From: Azospirillum brasilense
GTDB lineage: Bacteria > Pseudomonadota > Alphaproteobacteria > Azospirillales > Azospirillaceae
Direction: 5' to 3'
NCBI RefSeq assembly: GCF_003349955.1
Contig: NZ_QLKQ01000070.1
Coordinates: forward strand, 1-42,515
Length of the DNA: 42,515 nucleotides
Numbering within the stretch: the stretch's first letter is position 1; each line of letters opens with the position of its first letter. Of the stretch, positions 31,407-39,707 are shown piece by piece. Both the position numbers and the translations under genes were made by a program. Under the pieces are notes generated by a model. That model saw only the letters and a program-made list of their open reading frames with translations. It did no database searches and was not told the DNA's origin.

Positions 31407-33934
31407 CCCCGCCGCTCGACGATGCCGCCCTGCCCAACCGCCTGCCGCGCCCGAAGGAGGAGCTGGAGGCGCTGAAGCGCGCCTGGAAGCCGACCTCCGG
31501 CCTCGGCCTGCTGAAGGAGGTGAACAACAACATCATCGGGGTGATGTACATCGCCACGGCGCTGCTGTTCTTCGTCATCTCGGGCACGCTGGCGCTGGTC
31601 ATGCGGACGCAGCTCGCCGTGCCGGAGAACGACGTGCTGGGGCACAGCCTCTACAACCAGTTCTTCACCGTGCACGGCACGGGCATGATGTTCCTGTTCG
31701 CCGTGCCCATCGTCGAGGCCATCGGCGTCTTCCTGCTGCCTTCCATGCTGGCGGCGCGCGACCTGCCCTTTCCGCGGCTGTCGGCCTTCGCCTTCTGGGC
31801 CTATCTGTTCGGCGGGCTGGCCTTCTTCTGCTCGCTGATCTTCGAGGTGGCGCCGGACGGCGGCTGGTTCATGTACCCGCCGCTGACCAGCATGAAATTC
31901 TCGCCGGGCATCAACGCCGATTTCTGGCTGCTCGGGATCGGCTTCATCGAAATCTCGGCCATCGCTGGCGCCATCGAGATCATCGTCGGCATCCTGCGCA
32001 CCCGCCCGCCCGGCATGACGCTGGACAAGATCCCGGTCTATTGCTGGTCGATGCTGGTCATGGCCGGGATGATCGTCTTCGCTTTCCCGGCGGTGATCAT
32101 CGCGACCGCTCTGCTGGAGATCGAGCGCGCCTTCGACTGGCCCTTCTTCATCGCGGAGCGGGGCGGCGACCCGCTGCTCTGGCAGCACCTGTTCTGGTTC
32201 TTCGGCCATCCGGAGGTCTACATCATCTTCCTGCCGGCGGCGGGGCTGGTGTCGATGATGGTGCCGGCGCTGGCGCAGCGGCCGCTGGTCGGCCACGACT
32301 GGGTGGTGGTGGCGCTGGTGGGCACGGGCTTCTTCAGCTTCGGCCTGTGGGTGCACCACATGTTCGCCACCGGCATCCCGCCGCTGAGCCTGAGTTTCTT
32401 CTCCGCCGCCAGCATGGCCGTGTCGGTACCCGCCGGCATCCAGGTCTTCGCCTGGATCGCCACGCTGGGCAAGGGGCGGCTGCAATGGACGGTGGCGACG
32501 TGGTTCCTGCTGGGCTTCCTGTTCATTTTCGTGGCCGGCGGCCTGACCGGCGTGATGGTGGCGGTGATCCCCTTCGACTGGCAGGCCCATGACAGCTACT
32601 TCATTGTGGCGCACCTGCATTACGTGCTGATCGGCGGCATGGTCTTCCCGGTCTTCGCCGGGCTGTATCACTGGTGGCCGACGATGAAGGGCACCATGCT
32701 GTCGGAGCGGCTGGGGCGCTGGGCCTTCTGGATGATGTTCATCGGCTTCAACGTCGCCTTCTTCCCCATGCATGTCAGCGGCCTGATGGGCATGCCGCGC
32801 CGCGTCTACACCTACCCGGGGGATCTCGGCTGGAACGTCCTGAACATGATCTCGACCGTCGGGGCCTTCGTGATGGCCTTCGGCGTCCTGCTGGTGCTGA
32901 TCGACATGGCGCGCGACGCCTTCGGCCGGGGCCGCCCGGCGCCGGAGAATCCGTGGAAGGCGGGAACGCTGGAATGGATTCCGAACGACGATTACGCGAC
33001 GCGCAGCATCCCGCACGTCCGCTCCCTCTACCCGCTGTGGGACAACCCCAACCTGTCGCGCGAGGTGCAGGAGGGCGCCCATTACCTGCCCGGCGCCCCG
33101 ACTCGCCGCCGCGAGACCATCGTGACCAGCCCGATCGAGGCCCGGCCGCAGTATCTGATGCCGATGCCCGGCCCGCACTGGAGCCATTTCCTGGCCGGTC
33201 TGTTCACCGCCGCCCATTTCATCTGTCTGGCCGTGCAGCTCTACTGGGTGTCGCTGGTGCCGGGGGTGCTGGCCATCGCCTCGGTCTTCTGGTGGGTGTG
33301 GAGCCTGGACAAGGGGGCCGACCACCCGCCGCAGGACGTCGGCGGCGGCTGGCGGGTGCCGGTCTATCTCCAGGGGTCGGAGAACCATTCCTGGTGGGGG
33401 ACGGCGGTCCTGCTGCTGGTGGACGGGACGGCGTTCGCCTGCCTGTGCTTCACTTACGTCTTCCTGTGGACGGTCAGCCCCGACGTCTGGCCGGTGGGCA
33501 CCGACGCCCTGCCGGGGCTGGGGTGGCTGTTCGGCGAGGTGGGGCTCTGGGTCGTGGCGGCGGGGGCGATGCTGCTGGCCAGCCGCGCCGTGGCCCACAA
33601 CCGCAACTGGGCGATGCGTGGCGCGCTGCTCGCTGGCCTCCTGCTGATGCTGGCCGCCGCGGTGGCCGAGCCCTACAACCGCATCGCCAGCGGCCTCGTG
33701 GCGTCGGAGACTGCCTATGGCGCCATCGTCTACATGCTGGCCTCCTGGCAGGTCTTCCACGTCGTGATCCTGGTCCTGATGACCGGCCTCGCGCTGGCGC
33801 GCTCCTTCGCCGGGCGGCTGCACGCGCGGCGCCGCGTCACCTTCGACAATGTGATGCTGGTGTGGCTCTACACCTGCGGGCAGGGCGTGGTGTCGCTCCT
33901 GCTGGTGCATCTGTTCCCGCGTCTGGCCGTGTGA
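31403..33934 (+). CDS. Cytochrome c oxidase, fused subunits I and III
   Basis: 843 aa, many TM helices. The subunit I part (about 1-560) keeps heme and copper ligands: His91 (heme a), His269 with Tyr273 in FFGHPEVYI (CuB and cross-linked Tyr), His318-His319 (CuB), and His404 and His406 (hemes a3 and a). Glu271 of the D pathway is present and Asp120 probably matches the D-pathway entrance. The K-pathway Lys (Lys362 in Rhodobacter) is replaced by Gln347 in VPAGIQVFAW; the spacing to flanking ligands is identical, so the alignment is ungapped there. The subunit III part (about 620-843) is fused at the C-terminus, as in several caa3-like and CoxN-type oxidases. It reduces oxygen to water; proton-pumping ability is uncertain given the lost Lys. 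Confidence 0.94.
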   Translation: MTPPLDDAALPNRLPRPKEELEALKRAWKPTSGLGLLKEVNNNIIGVMYIATALLFFVISGTLALVMRTQLAVPENDVLGHSLYNQFFTVHGTGMMFLFAVPIVEAIGVFLLPSMLAARDLPFPRLSAFAFWAYLFGGLAFFCSLIFEVAPDGGWFMYPPLTSMKFSPGINADFWLLGIGFIEISAIAGAIEIIVGILRTRPPGMTLDKIPVYCWSMLVMAGMIVFAFPAVIIATALLEIERAFDWPFFIAERGGDPLLWQHLFWFFGHPEVYIIFLPAAGLVSMMVPALAQRPLVGHDWVVVALVGTGFFSFGLWVHHMFATGIPPLSLSFFSAASMAVSVPAGIQVFAWIATLGKGRLQWTVATWFLLGFLFIFVAGGLTGVMVAVIPFDWQAHDSYFIVAHLHYVLIGGMVFPVFAGLYHWWPTMKGTMLSERLGRWAFWMMFIGFNVAFFPMHVSGLMGMPRRVYTYPGDLGWNVLNMISTVGAFVMAFGVLLVLIDMARDAFGRGRPAPENPWKAGTLEWIPNDDYATRSIPHVRSLYPLWDNPNLSREVQEGAHYLPGAPTRRRETIVTSPIEARPQYLMPMPGPHWSHFLAGLFTAAHFICLAVQLYWVSLVPGVLAIASVFWWVWSLDKGADHPPQDVGGGWRVPVYLQGSENHSWWGTAVLLLVDGTAFACLCFTYVFLWTVSPDVWPVGTDALPGLGWLFGEVGLWVVAAGAMLLASRAVAHNRNWAMRGALLAGLLLMLAAAVAEPYNRIASGLVASETAYGAIVYMLASWQVFHVVILVLMTGLALARSFAGRLHARRRVTFDNVMLVWLYTCGQGVVSLLLVHLFPRLAV

Positions 33935-33942
33935 GGCGTGCC

Positions 33943-34302
33943 ATGGAAAAAACGGCGTTCACCGCGACCTTCACCGGGATGATGTCAGCCTTCCTGATCT
34001 GGGCGGTCCATTTCGCGGCGGTCTACGGCATCAACGGGCTGATCTGCGCCCGCGAGTGGGACGGGGTGGAACTGTACGGCCACTCCGTCGCGGTGGTGCT
34101 GGTCCTCGGCGCCACGGCGGTCGCCCTGCTGCTGGCCGCGGGCGTGCTGGCGGCGGCGCTGTGGGGCGCCGCGCCGGGCCGACGGACCAGCGAGGACCCG
34201 CGCCGCTTCATCCGCCTGTTCACCGCGCTCGCCGCCGCGGGATCGCTGGTCGCCATCCTGTGGAACGGGTTGCCCGCCCTGCAGGTGCCGGCCTGCGGCT
34301 AG
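33943..34302 (+). CDS. Small membrane protein of the oxidase operon
   Basis: 119 aa. Seen: three likely TM helices (about 7-30, 45-70, 92-112), a Cys at 37 and another near the end (VPACG), and a charged loop GRRTSEDPRRF. GAGG lies seven bases upstream and the gene begins eight bases after the subunit I-III stop, so it is co-transcribed. Its position is that of a subunit IV-like or assembly protein, but I do not recognise the family and assign no function. The gene stops 10 bases from a convergent gene. Confidence 0.72.
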   Translation: MEKTAFTATFTGMMSAFLIWAVHFAAVYGINGLICAREWDGVELYGHSVAVVLVLGATAVALLLAAGVLAAALWGAAPGRRTSEDPRRFIRLFTALAAAGSLVAILWNGLPALQVPACG

Positions 34303-34312
34303 CCCGACCGCT

Positions 34313-35176
34313 TCATTCCGGAATCAGGCGCCGGTAAAGGTGCCATGTGGCGTGGCCGAGCACCGGCATGACGATCACCAGCCCGACGAAGGCGGGCAGC
34401 GAACCGAGCAGCAGCCCGCCCGCCACGATCAGGCCCCACAGTGCCATGGGCTCGGGATTCCGCAGCGTCGCGCGGACGGAGGTGCGGATGGCCGTCGCCA
34501 CCCCGACCCGGCGGTCCATGAGGAGCGGGAAGCTGACCACGCTGATCGCCAGCGCCAGAACGGCGAACAGGAAGCCGACGCCGACCCCCAGCACGATCAT
34601 GCTCCAGCCGGCGCGGGTGGTGAACAGGGCCTGGGCGAAGGCGCTCCAACCCTCCGGCGCCAGCGGGGCGAGAGTCGCCATGTAGACGAGCTGCGCCGCC
34701 ACCAGCCACAGCAGGAACACCGCCGTCAGGATCGCCCCCATCGCCAGGATCGCGCCGAAGGCCGGGGAGCGCGCCACCGCGAAGGCGTCGGCCCAGGACA
34801 CGCGGTCGCCCCGCTCGCGCCGGCGGCTCATCTCGTAGAGGCCGACCGCGGCGAAGGGGCCGATCAGCACGAAACCGGAGGCCAGCGGGAACAGCAGGTG
34901 CAGCGCGTCGCCGTCGAGCAGGACTTCGGCCAGCAGCAGCCCGACCAGCGGGTAGATCAGGGCGATGAACAGGACGTCGGTCCGGCAGGCCATGAAATCA
35001 TGAAGCCCCTTTCGCAGCGCCTCGCGCAGGTCGTCACCGCGGATGCGCCGCACCGTGGGCTCCAGCGTCGCCCGTTCCCGCGCCGGTGGGGCGATGGCGT
35101 GGCCCGCTTCGGCCAAGCCATGGGACCAGGATTTGAAATGGGCCGCTCCCCATTCCGCAGGGTTTCGGATGGTCAT
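34313..35176 (-). CDS. DUF2189 family membrane protein
   Basis: 287 aa. Seen: a cytoplasmic N-terminus with VRRIRGDDLREALRKGLHDF, then about six hydrophobic segments (FIALIYPLVGLLLAEVLL; LLFPLASGFVLIGPFAAVGLYEMSRR; AILAMGAILTAVFLLWLVAAQ; MIVLGVGVGFLFAVLALAISVVSFPLL; LWGLIVAGGLLLGSLPAFVGLVIVMPVLGHATWHLYRRL). The GPFAAVGLYEMSRR and PVLGHATWHLYRRL motifs fit DUF2189, a family often near cytochrome oxidase genes. Function unknown. Convergent with the oxidase operon, 10 bases apart. Confidence 0.85.
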   Translation of the reverse strand: MTIRNPAEWGAAHFKSWSHGLAEAGHAIAPPARERATLEPTVRRIRGDDLREALRKGLHDFMACRTDVLFIALIYPLVGLLLAEVLLDGDALHLLFPLASGFVLIGPFAAVGLYEMSRRRERGDRVSWADAFAVARSPAFGAILAMGAILTAVFLLWLVAAQLVYMATLAPLAPEGWSAFAQALFTTRAGWSMIVLGVGVGFLFAVLALAISVVSFPLLMDRRVGVATAIRTSVRATLRNPEPMALWGLIVAGGLLLGSLPAFVGLVIVMPVLGHATWHLYRRLIPE

Positions 35177-35421
35177 GTCCGTTCCTCCCGAACCGTTCGT
35201 TCAGGGGGTGCGAGCCCGCCCGTGCCCGGTCGCGGCCTTCGCTGTCGCGGCCCGGCGGTCACAGGAGATCCCGCGCCCCGCCATGCACGGATGATACGCC
35301 GACGAATGGTTGGCGGCACTGTTCATTGGAGGAGGGGAGGGCGCAGGGGCAGCGCCGGGTTTTTCGGAACCGGCCCCTGTCCTATTGTCCCGACCGTAGG
35401 AAAACGACACCGGGGATGGGA

Positions 35422-35715
35422 ATGGCGGACGAGGAAACCCGCAAGGCCGTGCTGGCCCGCGTTCATGGCAAGGTGCAGGGCGTCTGGTACCGCGGCTGGA
35501 CCATGGACACGGCCAATCGGCTGGGGCTGGCCGGCTGGGTGCGCAACCGTGGCGACGGTACGGTGGAGGCGCTGTTCGCCGGCCCGGCGGACGCCGTCGA
35601 CCGGATGCTGGAAGCCTGCCGCCGCGGCCCTTCCGCCGCCATCGTCAGCGACATCGCCGTCGAGCCGGCCCGCGATCCCGGTCCGGGGGGCTTCGAGCAG
35701 CGCCCGACGCTGTGA
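35422..35715 (+). CDS. acyP: Acylphosphatase
   Basis: 97 aa, the usual length. Seen: VHGKVQGVWYRGWTMDTA, where the Arg after Tyr is the phosphate-binding residue, and GWVRNRGDGTVEALF, which carries the catalytic Asn. It hydrolyses acyl phosphates such as carbamoyl phosphate or 1,3-bisphosphoglycerate in the cytoplasm. ATG 35422 was chosen with GGGGA upstream; ATG 35416 adds two residues. Monocistronic; a palindrome cluster follows. Confidence 0.93.
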   Translation: MADEETRKAVLARVHGKVQGVWYRGWTMDTANRLGLAGWVRNRGDGTVEALFAGPADAVDRMLEACRRGPSAAIVSDIAVEPARDPGPGGFEQRPTL

Positions 35716-35730
35716 CGGCTGGGGATGGTT

Positions 35731-35844
35731 AAAGCGGATTGCAATCCGCTTTGGACCGCGGCGGCGGTCCCGGTCGCACATGCGACCGGAGCCCGCTGGC
35801 GAATGAGGCGATATGAGTCTAAAGCGAACGGAAGTTCGCTTTAG
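35731..35844. repeat. Composite palindromic repeat (four palindromes)
   Basis: In the 300-base gap after the acylphosphatase gene: a perfect 22-base palindrome beginning AAAGCGGATT (35731-35752); GGACCGC/GCGGTCC (35753-35770); CCGGTCGCA/TGCGACCGG (35770-35789); and CTAAAGCGAAC/GTTCGCTTTAG (35819-35844). The first could act as a terminator for the acylphosphatase gene. The dense palindromes look like a dispersed intergenic element. Confidence 0.8.
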
Positions 35845-35900
35845 CGTTCTGTTAGCCATGCGGGGCTAGGCTGTCGGGTGTGGATGAGGGGATGCATCGC

Positions 35901-36006
35901 CTTGCCCCCACCCCGGCCCTCCCCCGCTGCGCAGGGGAGGGGGATATGTGGAGCGGCGGCAGTCCCCTCCCCTGCGACAGCGGGGGAGGGTTAGGGAGGG
36001 GGCAAG
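35901..36006. repeat. Long inverted repeat of C-rich/G-rich arms
   Basis: CTTGCCCCC at 35901 pairs with GGGGGCAAG ending at 36006. Inside, CCCTCCCCCGCTG pairs imperfectly with CAGCGGGGGAGGG, and a further GGGGAGGGG/CCCCTCCCC pair encloses a ~20-base core. It ends 9 bases before the ATG of the next gene, so its RNA hairpin would sit over the initiation region. Motifs overlap in style with the cluster at 27472-27650. Confidence 0.8.
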
Positions 36007-36015
36007 CGGGTCGGG

Positions 36016-36525
36016 ATGAGCGGCAAAAGGCCAGAATCAGCGCTCCGGCTCCTGTGCGGCGTCCTGCTGTCGCTCAGCCTGCTGGCAACCGGAGCCGCCT
36101 GGGCCAAGGGGCCGCTCGACCGGACGGAGCCGGGGCACATGCCGCCGGTGCCGCCCGGTGGCTACGACCTGCCGCTGTCGCCGCCGGTGGTCCAGTTCCC
36201 GCTGCCGCCGCAATGGGTGACGATCCGCTCCACCCAGGACTGGCGGCACGCCGGGACCTTCGAGAAGGAGCTGAGCAAAGCCTGCGCCTCCCGCCAGTTC
36301 CGGGAACAAATGCCCATGCGCTACCGCGCCATCTTCAAGGGCGAGGTCCTGGGCGTCGCCTTCGGCCACGGCCTGAACCTGCACGACCCGAAGAAGCAGG
36401 CGAACCGCAAGCTGATCTACCTGTTCCGCAACGGCGACAGCACCGGCTGCACCGTCGTGTCGATCACCAACGAGGATCTGCGCGTCCTGAACAACGCGCA
36501 GCCCGCCGGGGCGGCGAAACGGTAG
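36016..36525 (+). CDS. Secreted protein of unknown function
   Basis: 169 aa, not recognised. Seen: signal peptide with basic start (MSGKRPES), hydrophobic core LLCGVLLSLSLLATG and cleavage after AWA at about residue 30. A proline-rich segment (about 40-70) follows, then a small mixed domain with two Cys (KACAS and TGCTVV) that could form a disulfide. It is likely periplasmic. The ribosome-binding site is weak and a long inverted repeat abuts the start, so expression may be low or controlled. Codon use fits the genome. It converges on lipB with 3 bases between the stops. Confidence 0.68.
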   Translation: MSGKRPESALRLLCGVLLSLSLLATGAAWAKGPLDRTEPGHMPPVPPGGYDLPLSPPVVQFPLPPQWVTIRSTQDWRHAGTFEKELSKACASRQFREQMPMRYRAIFKGEVLGVAFGHGLNLHDPKKQANRKLIYLFRNGDSTGCTVVSITNEDLRVLNNAQPAGAAKR

Positions 36526-36528
36526 GGG

Positions 36529-37284
36529 TCAGTCCTCCTCCGGCCCGCCGCCCCCGACTGCACCGCCGAAGACCTCCGCAAAGCTGGCCATCAGGGCGGC
36601 GTCCACATCCTCCATGGCGACGAGATGGCCCAGCGCCACGATGGAGGTCACGCCATGCTCGCTGATGCCGCAGGGGACGATGCCGGCGAAGTGGGACAGG
36701 TCCGGCTCGACGTTCAGGGCGACGCCGTGGAAGCTGACCCAGCGGCGCACCCGCACGCCGATCGCGGCGATCTTGTCCTCCTGGCCGGGGGCGCCGCCGT
36801 AGGGCCGCTTGTCCACCCAGATGCCGACGCGGCCTTCCCGCCGCTCGCCGCGGATGTTGAAGGCGGCCAGCGTGCGGATCAGCCACTCCTCCAGATCCTG
36901 GACGAAGGCGCGGATGTCGGCGCCGCGCGTCTTCAGGTCCAGCATCACATAGGCCACACGCTGCCCCGGCCCGTGATAGGTGAACTGGCCGCCGCGCCCG
37001 GCCTGATAGACGGGGAAGCGGCCCGGCTCCAGCAGGTCCTCCTCCCGCGCGCTGGTTCCGGCGGTGTAGAGGGGCGGGTGCTCCAGCAGCCAGACCAGCT
37101 CCGGCGCGGTGCCGGCGCGGATGGCCTCGACGCGCGCCTCCATCTCGGCCAGCGCGTCGGGGTAGGGGACGGGCGTGTCGCTGATGCGCCACTCCACCGC
37201 CCGCGCCGGGGTGGTATCGGCGGCGGGAACGGCATCGTCACGGGCATCGGCGAACGGCGGAACGGGGGCGGTGAGGTCGGTCAT
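36529..37284 (-). CDS. lipB: Octanoyl-[acyl-carrier-protein]:protein N-octanoyltransferase
   Basis: 251 aa. Seen: LEHPPLYTAG, GGQFTYHGPGQRVAYVMLDL, the catalytic Lys in EDKIAAIGVRV, FHGVALNV, and the catalytic Cys in GIVPCGISEHGVTS. It transfers octanoyl from ACP to lipoate-dependent enzymes, the first step of lipoic acid synthesis. An N-terminal extension of about 35 Ala/Asp/Pro-rich residues precedes the fold. ATG 37284 was preferred over a TTG 9 codons upstream. lipA is not in the window. Confidence 0.95.
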   Translation of the reverse strand: MTDLTAPVPPFADARDDAVPAADTTPARAVEWRISDTPVPYPDALAEMEARVEAIRAGTAPELVWLLEHPPLYTAGTSAREEDLLEPGRFPVYQAGRGGQFTYHGPGQRVAYVMLDLKTRGADIRAFVQDLEEWLIRTLAAFNIRGERREGRVGIWVDKRPYGGAPGQEDKIAAIGVRVRRWVSFHGVALNVEPDLSHFAGIVPCGISEHGVTSIVALGHLVAMEDVDAALMASFAEVFGGAVGGGGPEED

Positions 37285-37327
37285 GCCGACGTTATGAACT
37301 TTCTTTGGCAAAAACGCGAGACGCCGC

Positions 37328-37356
37328 TTGATCGGTCATCGGGGATCTGCTATTCC
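37328..37356 (+). promoter_or_regulatory. Promoter of tRNA-Leu
   Basis: TTGATC (37328-37333), 17 bases, TATTCC (37351-37356), about 50 bases before the tRNA. Confidence 0.5.
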
Positions 37357-37409
37357 CCCGCTCCACCCGATGACGGGAGTGATCCCGACGTCGGTTCTAC
37401 CAGCCTTGT

Positions 37410-37496
37410 GCGGTCGTGGCGGAATTGGTAGACGCGCAGCGTTGAGGTCGCTGTGGCAGAGATGCCGTGGAAGTTCGAGTCTTCTCGACCGCACCA
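37410..37496 (+). tRNA. tRNA-Leu (anticodon GAG)
   Basis: 87 bases with encoded CCA. Acceptor GCGGTCG pairs with CGACCGC, discriminator A; D-arm GGCGGAATTGGTAGACGC; anticodon loop GTTGAGG gives GAG; a long variable arm (class II) and a T-arm with GTTCGAGTC. Reads CTC/CTT Leu codons. Confidence 0.96.
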
Positions 37497-37527
37497 TCCC
37501 CCCGAAATGGGGGATTTGGCAAACAAA

Positions 37528-37569
37528 CGAAAAGCCCGCCGGTCCGTCGGACCACAGCGGGCTTTTTCG
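37528..37569. terminator. Bidirectional rho-independent terminator
   Basis: CGAAAAGCCCGC pairs with GCGGGCTTTTTCG around an inner GGTCC/GGACC hairpin. The + strand ends in TTTTTCGTTTT, closing tRNA-Leu; the complement ends in TTTTCGTTTG, closing the STAS gene coming from the right. Confidence 0.88.
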
Positions 37570-37615
37570 TTTTCGGGCCACCCGATCGGGACCGCCCTTT
37601 CCAGGCAGTTCCCCC

Positions 37616-37918
37616 TCAGCGGAACTCCACATACTGGTCGAGTGCCACGCGGCGCATGGTCTGCACGATGTAGGGCTGCGCGTTGTGCACCGTCACCAGC
37701 CCCTTGGCGTCGCGGCAGCGGTTGGCGAGGACGAACAGCATGCCGATCGCCGCGGAGTCCAGAAAGGTCATGTAGCGCAGGTCCAGCCGCACCTCGGGCC
37801 GCGCGCCGATGTCCCAGTCCGCCAGCAGGTCGTGGAACTTGCGGCTGTCGTCGTAGGTGAAACGCCCCGACAGCATGATCCCCTCCTGACCGTCGATGTC
37901 GGTGTAGGCGTACTCCAT
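37616..37918 (-). CDS. STAS-domain protein (anti-sigma-factor antagonist-like)
   Basis: 100 aa, a single STAS domain. Seen: GIMLSGRFTYDDSRKF, LDLRYMTFLDSAAIGMLFVLANRC, in which the Ser of LDSAAIG is the usual phosphorylation site, and a C-terminal helix. Known: such proteins bind anti-sigma factors or other partners depending on Ser phosphorylation. No partner kinase or phosphatase is adjacent, so its target is unknown. ATG 37918; monocistronic, ending at a strong terminator and divergent from mgtE. Confidence 0.88.
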   Translation of the reverse strand: MEYAYTDIDGQEGIMLSGRFTYDDSRKFHDLLADWDIGARPEVRLDLRYMTFLDSAAIGMLFVLANRCRDAKGLVTVHNAQPYIVQTMRRVALDQYVEFR

Positions 37919-38215
37919 CGTCACATCCGCTGGCCGGTGGTGTCGGTTCTTCTCGGGCTGCGCGAGGTCAAAAGCCCCGCGCCCATTATGGGTGCACGAA
38001 TTGTGAAGCCCGCGCAAGCAATTGCGCGCAGGGCCGCAGGCCCCGAACCGGCCCGCCGGACTGGACAAAAGGGCGGCACACCTATATTCGGTGGTCGCCC
38101 CGGCGGGAACCCGCGAGGGCTCCCCACCAACCCGCAAACGCCGGTGCGCCATGGTCGGCCGATCGCAGGACCATGCCGTCACGCCGCATTGCCATCGTGA
38201 AGGGAGGGTGCCGCC
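37919..38215. other. Intergenic region between STAS gene and mgtE
   Basis: 297 bases without a gene. It contains a TGGACA/TATATT promoter-like pair (spacer 15, near 38069-38095) pointing at mgtE, several short GC-rich palindromes (for example GAAGCCCGCGC... and GCAATTGC near 38020), and GGGAGGG ahead of the mgtE start. I see no convincing riboswitch. Confidence 0.4.
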
Positions 38216-39655
38216 ATGCACACCGACCGCCAGGAACCGGATCGTATCCAGGACGATGTGCCGCACCCGGTCGAACGCCCCGACCCGCCCCGCGAGGACG
38301 GCGAGGAGGAGCGCGCCTATGGTGTGGAGCCGGAGTTCGTCGAAGGGGTCGTCGAACGGCTGCACGCCGGACGGCGCGACGAGCTGCGGGCCGAACTGGA
38401 CCGGCTGCACCCCGCCGACGTCGCGGACCTGATCGAGCAGCTGGGCCACGACGACCGCGAGGCGCTGATCGGCGTCCTGCGTCCCGACTTCGACGGCGAG
38501 GTGCTGAGCTACCTCAATCACGATCTGCGCGAAGAAATCGTCGAGCTGTTCGAGCCGAAGGAACTGGCCGCCGCCGTCGCGGAGCTGGACACCGACGACG
38601 CCGTCGACGTCATCGAGGACCTGGACGAGGACACCCGGCGCGAGGTGCTGGAGAATCTGCCGGCCGCCGACCGCGCGCTGGTCCAGGAGAACCTGACCTA
38701 CGACGAATACACCGCCGGCCGCCTGATGCAGCGCGATCTGGTGGCGGTGCCGCAGTTCTGGACGGTCGGCAAGACCATCGATTACGTCCGCGCCGCCACC
38801 GAGGAGCTGCCGGAGGATTTCTACGACATCTTTGTCGTCGACCCGATGCACCGGGTGGTCGGGGCGGTGCCGCTGTCGCGCCTGCTGCGCCAGAAGCGGT
38901 CGGTCCGCATCGCCGATCTGGTGACGGGGGAGGTGGACACCATCCCCGCCACCATGGACCAGGAGGAGGTGGCGAACCTGTTCCGCCAGTACGCCCTGGT
39001 CTCCGCCCCGGTGGTGGACGCCGGCGGGCGGCTGATCGGCGTCATCACCGTCGACGACGTGGTCCACATCATCGACGAGGAGGCCGAGGACGACATCGGC
39101 AAGCTGGGCGGCGTCGGCGACACCTCGATCTACCGCTCGGTTCTGGAAACCTCGCGCTCGCGCATTTCGTGGCTGGGGCTGAATCTGTTCACCGCCTTCG
39201 CGGCGGCGGGCGTCATCTCGCTGTTCGAGGCGACCATCGAGCAGATCGTGGCGCTGGCCGTGCTGATGCCGATCACCGCCTCGATGGGCGGCAACGCCGG
39301 GACCCAGACGCTGACCGTGGCGGTGCGCGCCCTGGCGACGCGCGAGCTGTCGTCCTCCAACGCCCCCCGCGTGGTGGGGAAGGAGGTTCTGGTCGGCCTG
39401 CTCAACGGCGCCGTCTTCGCCACGCTGGTCGGGGCCATCGCCGCGACCTGGTTCGAGCCGATGATCGGCCTCGTGATCGGCTGCGCCATGGTCATCAACC
39501 TGTTCGTCGCCGGCCTGTGCGGGGTGCTGATTCCCATCGGGCTGGACCGGCTGGGAGTCGATCCGGCGGTGGCGAGTTCGGTCTTCCTGACCACCATGAC
39601 CGACGTCATCGGGTTCCTGTCCTTCCTGGGGCTGGCGTCGCTTTTGTTGCTGTGA
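38216..39655 (+). CDS. mgtE: Magnesium transporter MgtE
   Basis: 479 aa, usual length. Seen: an N-terminal MgtE_N domain (about 40-150; LHPADVADLIEQL, DDAVDVIEDLD), two CBS domains (about 165-285; SAPVVDAGGRLIGVITVDDVV) and a C-terminal five-helix membrane domain (about 315-479) with the pore signature MPITASMGGNAGTQTLTVAVRALA. Acidic residues of the N/CBS domains act as the Mg2+ gate in characterised MgtE. A strong GGGAGGG precedes ATG 38216. No terminator is evident before the TPP riboswitch 50 bases downstream. Confidence 0.97.
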   Translation: MHTDRQEPDRIQDDVPHPVERPDPPREDGEEERAYGVEPEFVEGVVERLHAGRRDELRAELDRLHPADVADLIEQLGHDDREALIGVLRPDFDGEVLSYLNHDLREEIVELFEPKELAAAVAELDTDDAVDVIEDLDEDTRREVLENLPAADRALVQENLTYDEYTAGRLMQRDLVAVPQFWTVGKTIDYVRAATEELPEDFYDIFVVDPMHRVVGAVPLSRLLRQKRSVRIADLVTGEVDTIPATMDQEEVANLFRQYALVSAPVVDAGGRLIGVITVDDVVHIIDEEAEDDIGKLGGVGDTSIYRSVLETSRSRISWLGLNLFTAFAAAGVISLFEATIEQIVALAVLMPITASMGGNAGTQTLTVAVRALATRELSSSNAPRVVGKEVLVGLLNGAVFATLVGAIAATWFEPMIGLVIGCAMVINLFVAGLCGVLIPIGLDRLGVDPAVASSVFLTTMTDVIGFLSFLGLASLLLL

Positions 39656-39707
39656 CCAACGAAAAGGGGCTTGCCAAAGGCGGCTCTCTTCCGGATGATC
39701 CGGGCAT

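Noticed and set aside
30992..33910. A 972-codon minus-strand frame opposite the oxidase genes
   Set aside because: Composition is His/Gln/Arg/Gly-rich with no motif; the + strand carries unmistakable oxidase subunits.
38100..38210. Fragments reminiscent of an M-box (Mg2+) riboswitch before mgtE, such as GAGGGCTCC and ATCGTGAAGG
   Set aside because: The spacing is far too short for an M-box and the intervening core motifs are missing; a covariance-model search would settle it.
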